Shown here one piece after another: positions 1-7,110 of a stretch of DNA of 20,785 nucleotides. The stretch is from a virus. The translations under genes were made by a program, and so were the position numbers. The notes beneath the pieces are model-generated. The model was not told where the DNA came from and made no database searches. It worked only from the letters and a program-made list of their open reading frames with translations. The DNA is taken from the IMG/VR virus record IMGVR_UViG_3300020213_000131, positions 1 through 20,785 of that record; one strand, given 5' to 3'. The number at the start of each line of letters is the position of its first letter. The stretch's first letter is position 1.

Positions 1-157
1 CGCGCTTGCCTGTTTTCTTCCTTACACTCTGCTCGTTAGCCGCAAGCCCCGCTCCCGCAAGCCCACCCCCCTGGCGCGTAAAAGGATCCACTGGTAGCCC
101 AAAGCCGGTAGGTGTTTCTTTTTGCCTACAGTGTGTATCCTCAATGATGCAGTTCAC
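1..157 (-). CDS. Partial hypothetical protein, C-terminus beyond window
   Basis: Read on the minus strand, a GTG at 157-155 shares a GTGA overlap with the stop codon of the 61-residue gene before it. The frame then stays open for 52 codons to the window edge. The product begins MNCIIEDTHCRQKE, continues through a Gly/Ala-rich stretch and ends in a basic RKKTGKR run. The same 4-base overlap joins the two genes upstream, so this looks like the next member of the operon. I recognise no family. Without the C-terminus the call rests only on the coupling and the open frame; a chance open frame is possible because the segment is GC-rich. Confidence 0.5.
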   Translation of the reverse strand, partial: MNCIIEDTHCRQKETPTGFGLPVDPFTRQGGGLAGAGLAANEQSVRKKTGKR

Positions 158-339
158 GCTCCCCACGGTCTCTCCCGCATCGTGGCCATGTCAGGATTTA
201 TTTTGCTCGGCTCGAGGATCTCCGCACTGTCCTCGCCGCCGTCGATTTCAAATATCTTGGCGGCTTCACTCCAGCTGTCCGCGCTAGTAATCAGCCGCAC
301 CTTGCCACTGTAAACGCCCTCGACTGTATAGGTCTTCAC
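154..339 (-). CDS. Small hypothetical protein coupled to helicase
   Basis: This 61-residue protein starts with GTG at 339-337, inside a GTGA overlap with the helicase stop codon, so translation is probably coupled. The N-terminal half (YTVEGVYSGKVRLITSADSW, then SEAAKIFEID) has a strand-strand-helix look, common among tiny phage accessory proteins whose helix begins with an S-x-x-EA pattern. The C-terminal half is acidic and ends RERPWGA. No catalytic motif or membrane segment is visible. Its function is unknown; position suggests a role in early or replication metabolism alongside the helicase. Confidence 0.65.
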   Translation of the reverse strand: MKTYTVEGVYSGKVRLITSADSWSEAAKIFEIDGGEDSAEILEPSKINPDMATMRERPWGA

Positions 340-1769
340 AAGAGATCCCTCATCTTAAGTATGTCAGTGGCCAAATTCTCTTTTCTCTCCAGTGCTCCGA
401 GGATCACCTCGTCGATTGTGGCTGTCGCAACGATGTCGATACGGGTGATCTTGTCGTGGATCTCTGAACCCCCACGGTGGCACCGAGCCTCACTCTGTAG
501 GTCATGCTCAAGTCCAAAGCCCCTGGAGTAATAGATCATGTAGCTCGCGGCGGTCAGCGTAATGCCTACGCCTCCAGCGGCGGGGTTAGCCACCATGACC
601 CTTACATCAGGATTGCCCTGGAACTCATCAATGGAGGTCTGGCGCAATTTGTCTGTCATGCCACCATACAAACTGACCGCACAGAGCTTTAGCTTCTCGC
701 ACAGCTCCAATATGGGCTTGTAGCTGTGCCGAAAGTTAGTCCACACGATCACTTTGCTGGTGTGGCCAATGTCCGCTAGCAGCTCTCCTAACGCCTCAAG
801 CCGTGGGTTCTCCTTGAACCCATGCTCACCGCCGTCCTCGTCTACCCAAAAACCTGACACCATCTGCTGGAGCCTAAGCCCCTTGGTCAAGGCAATGGAA
901 GCGACACACGCCTTGTCGTTTAAATAGGCAACGTAGTCATTTTTCATGGACTGATACATTCTGAGCTGCTCACTGGAGAGCTCGACATCAGCCCGTTGCC
1001 TGACAATCGGAGGAAGGTCTAAGCAATCTTTCTTCAGAACCCTGGTGGCTTTGCGGTAAATCATATCGTTGAAGATCTTTTCTAGGCCAGGGATCGGACG
1101 CCAGTCGGGGAACTTCTTTAGACCAGTCATTCCCGCATTCTTGTCGATGAAGTAGCGAGCTCTGAAGGCGTAGAAGTTACGGTCAAACGTATCGCCGCCG
1201 TCCATCACCCTAAACTGTGCCCAGATGTCCATAGCTGAGTTTAGGATCGGGGTACCTGTCAAGATCATTTTGTAGCTGGCCAAGTCTGCTAGCTCTATTG
1301 TTAGCTTAGTCCTCTTAGCCTTGATGTCTTTTACACGCTGGGACTCATCAACAATCATTACTTCGGGATTCCATTTCTTTAAAAGGGCAAAGAGTTTGGG
1401 CATCGACAATGCTTCATAATTGGTGATAAAGATTTTGCCAAGTGCTAGCACCTTGTCCTTGTCAAACGCTTCGGTCTGAAATAGCCTTTCCCTGTCTTTC
1501 CCGACACCCTCAAGAACCACCACGTTTTCTTTTTTGATCGTGGAGTGCATGGCAAACTCGCGTTGCCAACTTCTGCGAACGACTGGTGGGCAAAGCACCA
1601 AAGTGCGGAGAAGACGTTTAGAAGTAGTACACCTGTAACGAAGGGCCGTGATCGCTGTGGCAGTTTTTCCACAACCCTGCTCAAAAAAGAGACCATACCC
1701 GTTGCTAGATGCTGCCTTTAAAGCTGCGTCTTTTTGGTGTCGCCAAAGTGGAATGAGTTCTTTCACCAT
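336..1769 (-). CDS. SNF2-family DEAD/DEAH-like helicase
   Basis: This 477-residue superfamily 2 ATPase is of the compact phage SNF2-like type. The motifs appear in order: an N-terminal LWRHQKDAA Q-motif-like patch; Walker A QGCGKTATA (residues 31-39); motif II DESQ (141-144); motif III TGTP (171-174); and, in the second RecA lobe, VWTNFRHS, the ANPAAGGVGITLTAA motif V and the QSEARCHRGG motif VI with its arginine finger. Such proteins remodel or translocate on double-stranded DNA; in phages they sit near replication and recombination genes. Its first codons overlap the end of a small membrane-protein gene (ATGGTGA), and its stop overlaps the next start. No strong Shine-Dalgarno precedes its ATG, consistent with coupled translation. 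Confidence 0.93.
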   Translation of the reverse strand: MVKELIPLWRHQKDAALKAASSNGYGLFFEQGCGKTATAITALRYRCTTSKRLLRTLVLCPPVVRRSWQREFAMHSTIKKENVVVLEGVGKDRERLFQTEAFDKDKVLALGKIFITNYEALSMPKLFALLKKWNPEVMIVDESQRVKDIKAKRTKLTIELADLASYKMILTGTPILNSAMDIWAQFRVMDGGDTFDRNFYAFRARYFIDKNAGMTGLKKFPDWRPIPGLEKIFNDMIYRKATRVLKKDCLDLPPIVRQRADVELSSEQLRMYQSMKNDYVAYLNDKACVASIALTKGLRLQQMVSGFWVDEDGGEHGFKENPRLEALGELLADIGHTSKVIVWTNFRHSYKPILELCEKLKLCAVSLYGGMTDKLRQTSIDEFQGNPDVRVMVANPAAGGVGITLTAASYMIYYSRGFGLEHDLQSEARCHRGGSEIHDKITRIDIVATATIDEVILGALERKENLATDILKMRDLL

Positions 1770-1918
1770 AAATTTAACACTCGAAACAAAGGGATGAACA
1801 CAGTCAAGGTCCCCAGGGCTGTCAGTGCAAAGTCTTTATCTTCTTGAATGGCTGCTCTAAACAGCTGCACGATAAGTAGGACTACTAGTATCGCTGCTAC
1901 CCACTGCACAAAATCCAC
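1763..1918 (-). CDS. Small two-helix membrane protein
   Basis: A 51-residue ORF starts at GTG (1918-1916), preceded by a good GGGAGG Shine-Dalgarno eight bases upstream, and ends in TGA at 1765-1763 after running into the helicase start (ATGGTGA). The product starts MDFVQWVAAILVVLLIV, a clear transmembrane helix. A short charged loop, RAAIQEDKD, follows, then a second hydrophobic stretch, FALTALGTLTVFIPLF, and the tail RVLNLW. Two short helices with a charged turn is also the shape of class II holins and other tiny phage membrane proteins, but its place beside a helicase argues as much for an early membrane factor. The function is not assigned. The strong ribosome site and the helicase overlap make it very likely real. 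Confidence 0.72.
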   Translation of the reverse strand: MDFVQWVAAILVVLLIVQLFRAAIQEDKDFALTALGTLTVFIPLFRVLNLW

Positions 1919-1986
1919 GCAATCATCCTCCCAGAAATTTGGACTTGCAGACTAAGTAGCATCACTGATAGCACTAACGCAAGCAT
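1897..1986 (-). CDS. Possible 29-residue hydrophobic leader ORF
   Basis: An ATG at 1986-1984 opens a 29-codon frame encoding MLALVLSVMLLSLQVQISGR, followed by nine more residues up to TAG. A modest GGA site lies about eight bases upstream of the ATG. The ORF overlaps the ribosome site and first codons of the 51-residue membrane protein in another frame, so it could be a coupling leader, a second tiny membrane peptide or chance. Nothing else supports it. Confidence 0.28.
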   Translation of the reverse strand: MLALVLSVMLLSLQVQISGRMIAWILCSG

Positions 1987-2061
1987 TTTTTAGTTCCACT
2001 TGACAGCCCTCTTCCGTAGGGGGGAGACTCAAACTTCCACTTCACAACTCGGAGATAGCCT
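1987..2061. promoter_or_regulatory. Divergent intergenic region with repeated TTCCACTT
   Basis: This 75-bp gap separates the leftward and rightward operons and should hold promoters for both. The octamer TTCCACTT occurs at 1994-2001 and 2035-2042. Each copy is followed by a related extension (GACAGC and CACAAC), so a 14-base unit recurs 41 bp apart, close to four helical turns. A TTGACA lies at 2000-2005 on the plus strand, but no acceptable -10 follows at the right distance. Whether the repeats are operators or replication-protein sites cannot be told from one copy pair. Confidence 0.4.
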
Positions 2062-4440
2062 ATGATCCAAATTCTTGGACTGAGATCCTTCACCCCAAAT
2101 GGCGAAACAGTAAACTTTGACAAGATCTTTGACACGGGCCTCTGCATTGAAACGGTGCAGGAACTATTCTCCAGGTTGCCTGAAGTTCTTTCTCGAATTA
2201 GTCCTTCCGAACATTGGAACCTTTTCTACACGCTCGCAAATTGTGGCGAGAAAAAGCGTGCGTTTGAATCCACCGCCGCCTTGGCGTTTGACATCGACGG
2301 TTTTGAAAGAGAGCGTGGCAAAGAGTATGAACCGATTATTCGCGCCTTGCTACAAGTAGACCCAGAGCAACTCGCAGTGGTGTCGTCAGGCAACGGCCTA
2401 CACTTTGTCATGCAACTAGAAACTCGCGTCACTGACCGGAATTTTTTCACCGAGCAACGCCCGCACTACAAAGCCGTAGCGGCTAAGATCAACGCGGCGC
2501 TGCTCGCGGCTGGTCTACCAGGCAAAGCTGACACCGCCATCTTTGACGCCAGGCGGATTCTCAGACTGCCCGGCACTAAGAACATCAAGCCGGGGAAACC
2601 CGAGCGTATGTGTAAGCTCATACGCACCATGACCCAGCCCGTGGACTTTTGTTTGGCTACTATCTCTGGTCTGCCCCTGCTCAAAAAAACTGATTCCCTG
2701 CCCCCGGCTGTCACCAAGAGGCAGACTCAAAACTTCCCCAGTGCCGTCCTGGAAGGCTGCTCTTTTCTTTCCCACTGCTACACCTCCGCTGCCTCACTTG
2801 ACGAGCCCACCTGGTACGCCGCCCTCTCCGTCGTAGCTAGGTTAGATGGGGAAGGAGCCACAGGTAGGGAGCGGGCACACCAGCTCTCCAGTGGCCACCC
2901 TGGCTACTCAGTAGAAGAGACCGACAAAAAGATTGACCAGGCCCTAAACGCCAGCGGCCCTCGGACCTGTGACTACATCAAGAACATGTGGGATGGATGT
3001 CCCAAGTGCCCTAACTTTGGCAAGGTCAGCAGCCCGATCATGCTCGCACCGAAGGATGCCATCGGCACTGAGCACACAGGGTTTCACACGGTTGGCGTGG
3101 ATAGTAAGGGGAAGCCTAAGAGCACACCAAACTATGAGGATCTGATTTCATTCTTTTCAAGGGAGCACAAGTTCAAGGTACTAGCTGATTCCCGCCAGGT
3201 GTGCGTGTGGAACAAGCACCACTACGAACCCATGCAAAAGCCGAGCATGGAGGCATTCTCCCGGAAGTATTTTGATCCCAAGCCCGAGGTCAAGGTAATG
3301 GAGGAGTTTAGAAAGCGTCTGACCGTCGCCAACATCGTCCCCATGGTGTGGTGGCAGGACTCCATTAAGAGGAAAATGAACTTTCTTAACGGCTACTTAG
3401 ACATAGACAGCATGGAGTTCAGACCCCACGACATTGACCTCGCCTTTCGCAACATCCTGCCCTACGAGTATGACCCCACGGCCCGCGCACCGCTCTTTGA
3501 ACACATGCTCGGGCAAGTAACGGCTGGTAATAACGACCTTCAGAAGATTCTTATGGAGTTTGTTGGGTATGCCCTTAGCAATGACGACTGCTGGGCGCAA
3601 AAGGTTTTGGTTTTGGTGGGAGATGGGGCGAATGGAAAGAGTACTTTTCTTAATATTGTCAAAGATTTAGTTGGCTGGGGCAACTACACCAGCATATCTA
3701 TGCCAGATCTGGCCAAGTCGGAATACTCCAGGCACATGCTTGATGGGAAGCTGTTTAACATTTCAGACGAAACGCCCACCAAGGCTTTGCTAGATAGCTC
3801 GATTTTTAAGTCCCTCGCCACGGGGGGCGAGGTGCAGGCCAGGCCAATCTATGGCTCGCCATACACAGTGCGAAATAAAGCCAAGCTGTTTTTTAACTGC
3901 AACGACATGCCCGAGTCGTCGGACAGCTCCTACGGATTCTTTAGAAGGCTAATCATCGTCCCATTCACTCAGGTCTTCACCAAAGACCAGGGGGGGTATG
4001 ACCCCCATATCGAGGCCAAGCTCAGGGGGGAGCTCGCTGGGATATTTAACCTGGCCATGACTGGCTACCATCGGCTCGTGCGCCAAGGGGCATTTACTGA
4101 GAGCGAGGTGGTCAAAAGGACCGTTGATGAATACCAGACGGAAAGCGACTCGGTGCTTTACTGGGCTAAAGAGTACTTGGTGGTCCACACCAACGGGGGG
4201 TTTGATGCTCACTCGGCCCCGATAGGCGACATGTATAAAGCTTACGCAGACATAATGAAGGCCGAACAAAGGTATCCAATCACCAAGAGCAAATTTGAAA
4301 AAAGGCTCTCCAAACTGAGCGGCGAAGTTTGGGGCGAGCACCCGTATCGGGAGCGAGCTACCAAGATTTATGTGGATCAAAAAGGAAAAAAGAAACAAGT
4401 ACGGGCACTTAAGGGTGTTGAGATTGAAAGTATCAACTGA
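2062..4440 (+). CDS. Primase-helicase (AEP primase plus SF3/D5-type helicase)
   Basis: This 792-residue replication protein initiates and unwinds at the phage origin. The N-terminal archaeo-eukaryotic primase-type domain shows AFDID (D77, D79; metal ligands), SSGNGLHF (108-115, with H114) and DTAIFDARRILRLPGT around D162. A middle helical region resembles a PriCT linker and ends in a cysteine cluster, TCDYIKNMWDGCPKCPN (about 302-318), probably zinc-binding. The C-terminal superfamily 3 helicase has Walker A GDGANGKST (520-528), a Walker B/ISDE-type acidic segment and FFNCNDMP, with the sensor asparagine, followed by the FFRRLIIVPF motif. The ATG has GGAG seven bases upstream. The combined layout is typical of P4/D5-like phage and plasmid primases. 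Confidence 0.93.
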   Translation: MIQILGLRSFTPNGETVNFDKIFDTGLCIETVQELFSRLPEVLSRISPSEHWNLFYTLANCGEKKRAFESTAALAFDIDGFERERGKEYEPIIRALLQVDPEQLAVVSSGNGLHFVMQLETRVTDRNFFTEQRPHYKAVAAKINAALLAAGLPGKADTAIFDARRILRLPGTKNIKPGKPERMCKLIRTMTQPVDFCLATISGLPLLKKTDSLPPAVTKRQTQNFPSAVLEGCSFLSHCYTSAASLDEPTWYAALSVVARLDGEGATGRERAHQLSSGHPGYSVEETDKKIDQALNASGPRTCDYIKNMWDGCPKCPNFGKVSSPIMLAPKDAIGTEHTGFHTVGVDSKGKPKSTPNYEDLISFFSREHKFKVLADSRQVCVWNKHHYEPMQKPSMEAFSRKYFDPKPEVKVMEEFRKRLTVANIVPMVWWQDSIKRKMNFLNGYLDIDSMEFRPHDIDLAFRNILPYEYDPTARAPLFEHMLGQVTAGNNDLQKILMEFVGYALSNDDCWAQKVLVLVGDGANGKSTFLNIVKDLVGWGNYTSISMPDLAKSEYSRHMLDGKLFNISDETPTKALLDSSIFKSLATGGEVQARPIYGSPYTVRNKAKLFFNCNDMPESSDSSYGFFRRLIIVPFTQVFTKDQGGYDPHIEAKLRGELAGIFNLAMTGYHRLVRQGAFTESEVVKRTVDEYQTESDSVLYWAKEYLVVHTNGGFDAHSAPIGDMYKAYADIMKAEQRYPITKSKFEKRLSKLSGEVWGEHPYRERATKIYVDQKGKKKQVRALKGVEIESIN

Positions 4441-4663
4441 GGCACTCCTTTACCACCAGAGGGTGTGTCTCATACTGTCCGGATTGGAAAAAAAATAATA
4501 TTTATAGGTAGTTATAAGAATAAGACAGTAAAGACTTTATATATATATAAACATTATATATATATTCTGTATATATACATCCATCCCTCAATGCGCTCTA
4601 TACAAAAACTGTTGGAACCCCTAGCGTCTTTTGGTTTTACTGTCCTGGAGTGGAGAAAATACG
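4441..4663. other. AT-rich intergenic region with nested palindromes
   Basis: No convincing gene lies in this 223-bp gap. From about 4485 to 4580 the composition turns very AT-rich, unlike the balanced neighbours. It contains the perfect palindromes TTTATATATATATAAA (4536-4551) and TGTATATATACA (4568-4579), with another TA-run between them. Its place right after the primase-helicase gene and right before a ribbon-helix-helix gene suits a DNA-unwinding element of a replication origin, an operator-promoter, or both. No clear -35/-10 pair or oriented iterons could be chosen among the repeats. Confidence 0.5.
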
Positions 4664-4822
4664 ATGGTTAATACAGTCATATCAGCCAGATGCGGAGTGG
4701 AGGTGTCCAAGACTCTAGAGAGGTACTGCGCGCGGAACCGACTTACTAAGAGCAAGGTGGTTGGAGAGATGCTCGCTGAGTGGGCAGAGGCGAGAATAGA
4801 GGAGAGTGTAAGAAACAGTTAA
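4664..4822 (+). CDS. Ribbon-helix-helix (Arc/CopG-like) DNA-binding protein
   Basis: This 52-residue protein reads as a short beta strand (NTVISARCGVEV), helix A (SKTLERYCARN), a turn and helix B (TKSKVVGEMLAEWAEARIEE). That is the ribbon-helix-helix pattern of dimeric repressors that bind palindromic operators through the strand pair. I chose the ATG at 4664 rather than an in-frame upstream start at 4631 because TGGAG sits eight bases before it and the fold begins there. The palindromic AT-rich block 85-130 bp upstream is an obvious candidate target for autoregulation; that is inference. Next gene is 21 bases away. A plasmid-type copy or partition control role is an alternative. Confidence 0.72.
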   Translation: MVNTVISARCGVEVSKTLERYCARNRLTKSKVVGEMLAEWAEARIEESVRNS

Positions 4823-4843
4823 GCGAAGGGGAGGAGAAGTGAA

Positions 4844-4879
4844 ATGAGAACTGAAATGAGAACTGAAATGAGAACTGAA
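4844..4879 (+). repeat. Three tandem 12-bp units at a gene start
   Basis: ATGAGAACTGAA is repeated three times without a mismatch, each unit carrying its own ATG in frame. Copy-number change by slippage would add or remove four residues (MRTE) and shift the start-to-ribosome-site distance without breaking the frame. Confidence 0.95.
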
Positions 4880-5143
4880 GGAGATCTAGCGCGGGTGGAG
4901 TTTGTGAGGCAGTGGCACTCAGATGCCGAGAGTGGTCACGCTATAGACAAGCTGGAGTATGCCCTAAGCGTTATCGAACCAAGGTACACCAAGAGGAAAA
5001 TAGATGACGCCATACCTGGGTTATTGTCCCATGCCGAACTCTATTGGGCATTGAAGGAGGGGCTGGCGGCAGCAAAGAAGCTTGCAACGCTGGGTTATGT
5101 TCAAATGGACAATAAGCCGATAGTGTTAGAAGAGAATCGGTAG
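4844..5143 (+). CDS. Hypothetical protein with MRTE repeat N-terminus
   Basis: This 99-residue, mainly helical protein has no recognised family. A GGAGG site lies nine bases before the first ATG. The first 36 coding bases are three exact copies of ATGAGAACTGAA (4844-4879), giving MRTEMRTEMRTE and three possible in-frame starts. After that come a charged region (FVRQWHSDAESGH) and helices around YALSVIEPRYTKRKIDDAI and AELYWALKEGLAAAKKLATL. The first start is best placed for the ribosome site. The gene follows the ribbon-helix-helix gene closely and probably shares its transcript. Confidence 0.7.
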   Translation: MRTEMRTEMRTEGDLARVEFVRQWHSDAESGHAIDKLEYALSVIEPRYTKRKIDDAIPGLLSHAELYWALKEGLAAAKKLATLGYVQMDNKPIVLEENR

Positions 5144-5217
5144 CACTGCGCTCGCTTTGAACGGGTCGGCGCTTTCTTTTGTCTAAAAAATAAACATAGT
5201 ACGATGGAAGTAGGGCT

Positions 5218-5715
5218 ATGGATAGCAATAGAAACCCAGATGGAACTTGGAAGCCAGGCTACGCGCCGAATCCAGCGGGGCGCGTGCCGATGTCACCCGA
5301 GCTCAAGGCGATCAAGAAGCTCTCGCCTGGCTATTTAAAGCTAATCATAGCGAAGCTGGCGAGGATGACGCCGCAAGAGTTAATTCTGAGCGCGAAGGAT
5401 CCGGGCAAACTGAACAACCTGGAGATGATGGTGGCGAGCATCGTGTCGAGAGCTATTCAGGATGGCGACCACAGCAAGCTGAACTTTCTTTTGGACAGGT
5501 CCATTGGGAAAGTTGTGGAAGAACGCAGGGTGATCCTTGAGCCGGTAATTTATAAGACCACGATCCGTGGTGATGGTGCGTTGGTTCAAGAGGTGATGTC
5601 CGATGTTCTAGGGGAGGAATTCGTTGACATTGTTGCAGGTGACACTAAAAAGGAAGAGGAGGTGTTAGACTCTGAATTCATTAACATTGTTAATGGTGAT
5701 ACTACAAAGGGGTAG
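5218..5715 (+). CDS. Terminase small subunit-like protein
   Basis: This 165-residue protein lies six bases before the large terminase. Its N-terminus, PDGTWKPGYAPNPAGRVP, matches the KPG-x-x-x-NP-x-GRP signature (DUF5681-like) often found at the start of phage small-terminase proteins. The middle is helical (LSPGYLKLIIAKLARMTPQE) and includes NFLLDRSIGKVVEERR. This part would recognise DNA and load the packaging motor. The C-terminus carries a duplicated acidic element, EFVDIVAGDTKK and EFINIVNGDTTK. The ATG at 5218 follows GGAAG/AGGG sequences. Assignment as small terminase rests on the signature and position, since these subunits diverge strongly. Confidence 0.72.
   Translation: MDSNRNPDGTWKPGYAPNPAGRVPMSPELKAIKKLSPGYLKLIIAKLARMTPQELILSAKDPGKLNNLEMMVASIVSRAIQDGDHSKLNFLLDRSIGKVVEERRVILEPVIYKTTIRGDGALVQEVMSDVLGEEFVDIVAGDTKKEEEVLDSEFINIVNGDTTKG
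5617..5710 (+). repeat. Diverged 57-bp duplication in terminase small gene
   Basis: Two blocks beginning GAATTC at 5617 and 5674 encode EFVDIVAGDTKK and EFINIVNGDTTK. The period is 57 bp (19 codons), preserving frame. The copies differ at several bases, so the duplication is not very recent. Confidence 0.8.
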
Positions 5716-5721
5716 GCTTAG

Positions 5722-7110
5722 ATGTATGACGAGGAAGAGGAGGACGCGAAGCGGGAGCCCGTCGTCGTTGAGATTCACCCACCTGCCCCGCACACCAAGA
5801 AGCAACGCCTGATTATGGCAGCGTTTCAGATACCCACGTTGAAGAAGATTTATGTGGCATCGGGGACTAAGTACGGAAAATCACTGAGTGCTTCCGTCTG
5901 CATGGCGCAGCCCGCCCTGGCGCAGCCCACCACTAAGTGGAGGTGGATTGCCCCGATCTATGACCAGTCCAAGGTGGGGATGGATTACTTCCGAAAGCTC
6001 TTACCCCCTTCTCCCCACTCTGAGTTCAATGACAACCACATGAAGATCGCGCTCCCTTACACTGGGACCGAGATTCAGTTCTGGCATTGCAAGAACCCGC
6101 ACTCGCTTGAGGGTGCTGGGATCAACGGCAATATTTTCGATGAGGCAGCCAAGTGTCCCTATGCTGCTGTTGCAGCGGCCCTAACCACGACGACATTCAC
6201 TGGTGGACCAAACGGGTACTTCAGCACCCCCCTGGGCAAGAATTGGTTCTACAAGGAGTGCATGGAGGCGCAGGAGCATATGCGTTGGGCATTCAAGAAC
6301 GGCAAGAACCCAGAGAGGATCTTCCTAACCGCACCAACGACCGAGAACCCCTTTATCAAACAGGCTGTGATTGAGGAGGCAAGGCGGGCATTACCTGACC
6401 GACTCTTCAGGCAGTATTACCTTGCCGAGTTTCTTGATGATGGCTCCGTGTTTATTGGTTTCCGCGACTGTATCCAAGGCCCGCGACTGGACGTGTACGG
6501 TGCTACTCAATATTGGGTAGCACCAGATAGTTCTTCACGAGATGTGTTCTTGGGGATAGATTGGGCAAAGAAAGAAGACTACACTGTAATCACTGCACTT
6601 TCGGTAGCACTAGGCAAGCCCGAGCTCGTGGGATTTATTCGTTTCCACGGGATCGGCTACGTCGAGGCATTGAAAGAGCTGCATAAGTTCACAAAGAAGT
6701 TCAAGTCTATTGTGAACATTAAGCATGACCGGACAGGGGTAGGTGAGGCTATTGACGACATGATGGCTCAGCTGACCGTACCATTCGAGGGAGTAGTGTT
6801 CACAAGCGCGAGCAAAGCCGCAATGGTCAATCAACTCATGATGGCATTTGAAACTAAGGCGATCACGCTACCCGACTGGCCCGAGATGGTGAGCGAGCTT
6901 GAAAGTTATTCGGTCATCACCAACGAGCTGGGCAATGCGCGGTACTCGGCCCCGGCTGGACTGCACGATGACATTGTTTCAAGTCTCATGTTGGCGAATT
7001 GTGCAGCACAAGAATACTCAGGTGAGTTCAAACTCCATTTTCTTGAAGACTTACCGAATACTAAAATGACTGTCGATAAGTGGTACGCTGATATTCAAGA
7101 CGAGGATTAA
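5722..7110 (+). CDS. terL: Terminase large subunit
   Basis: This 462-residue packaging motor joins an ATPase that drives DNA into the prohead to an RNase H-like nuclease that cuts it. The ATPase part shows Walker A ASGTKYGKS (46-54), Walker B NIFDEAA with D140-E141, and the FSTPLGKNWFY coupling segment (about 166-176). The nuclease part has LGIDWAKKEDYT (D279), KHDRTGVGEA (D335) and AGLHDDIVSS (D415/D416), the three acidic metal-binding positions. The acidic N-terminal tail MYDEEEEDAK precedes the fold. The start is at 5722 after a weak TAGG; short spacing from the previous gene suggests coupling. The stop is followed at once by the portal GTG. Confidence 0.95.
   Translation: MYDEEEEDAKREPVVVEIHPPAPHTKKQRLIMAAFQIPTLKKIYVASGTKYGKSLSASVCMAQPALAQPTTKWRWIAPIYDQSKVGMDYFRKLLPPSPHSEFNDNHMKIALPYTGTEIQFWHCKNPHSLEGAGINGNIFDEAAKCPYAAVAAALTTTTFTGGPNGYFSTPLGKNWFYKECMEAQEHMRWAFKNGKNPERIFLTAPTTENPFIKQAVIEEARRALPDRLFRQYYLAEFLDDGSVFIGFRDCIQGPRLDVYGATQYWVAPDSSSRDVFLGIDWAKKEDYTVITALSVALGKPELVGFIRFHGIGYVEALKELHKFTKKFKSIVNIKHDRTGVGEAIDDMMAQLTVPFEGVVFTSASKAAMVNQLMMAFETKAITLPDWPEMVSELESYSVITNELGNARYSAPAGLHDDIVSSLMLANCAAQEYSGEFKLHFLEDLPNTKMTVDKWYADIQDED

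Noticed and set aside
6-313. Plus-strand ORFs at the left edge
   Set aside because: They lie opposite the GTGA-coupled minus-strand genes and give Ser/Pro/Cys-rich shadow-like products.
2000-2028. Plus-strand sigma-70-like promoter beginning with TTGACA
   Set aside because: The -35 is perfect but bases at spacings of 16-19 bp do not resemble TATAAT.
3949-4398. 149-codon minus-strand ORF opposite the primase-helicase
   Set aside because: Antisense shadow of the helicase domain with no independent support.
4465-4671. 68-codon plus-strand ORF over the AT-rich intergenic block
   Set aside because: Product is a low-complexity run of Tyr/Ile from TATA repeats, the start lacks a ribosome site, and it overlaps the well-supported ribbon-helix-helix gene start.
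5144-5217. Promoter or terminator between the unknown gene and small terminase
   Set aside because: TTGAAC at 5157 lacks a matching -10, and the GC-rich segment does not form a solid stem before the T-rich run.
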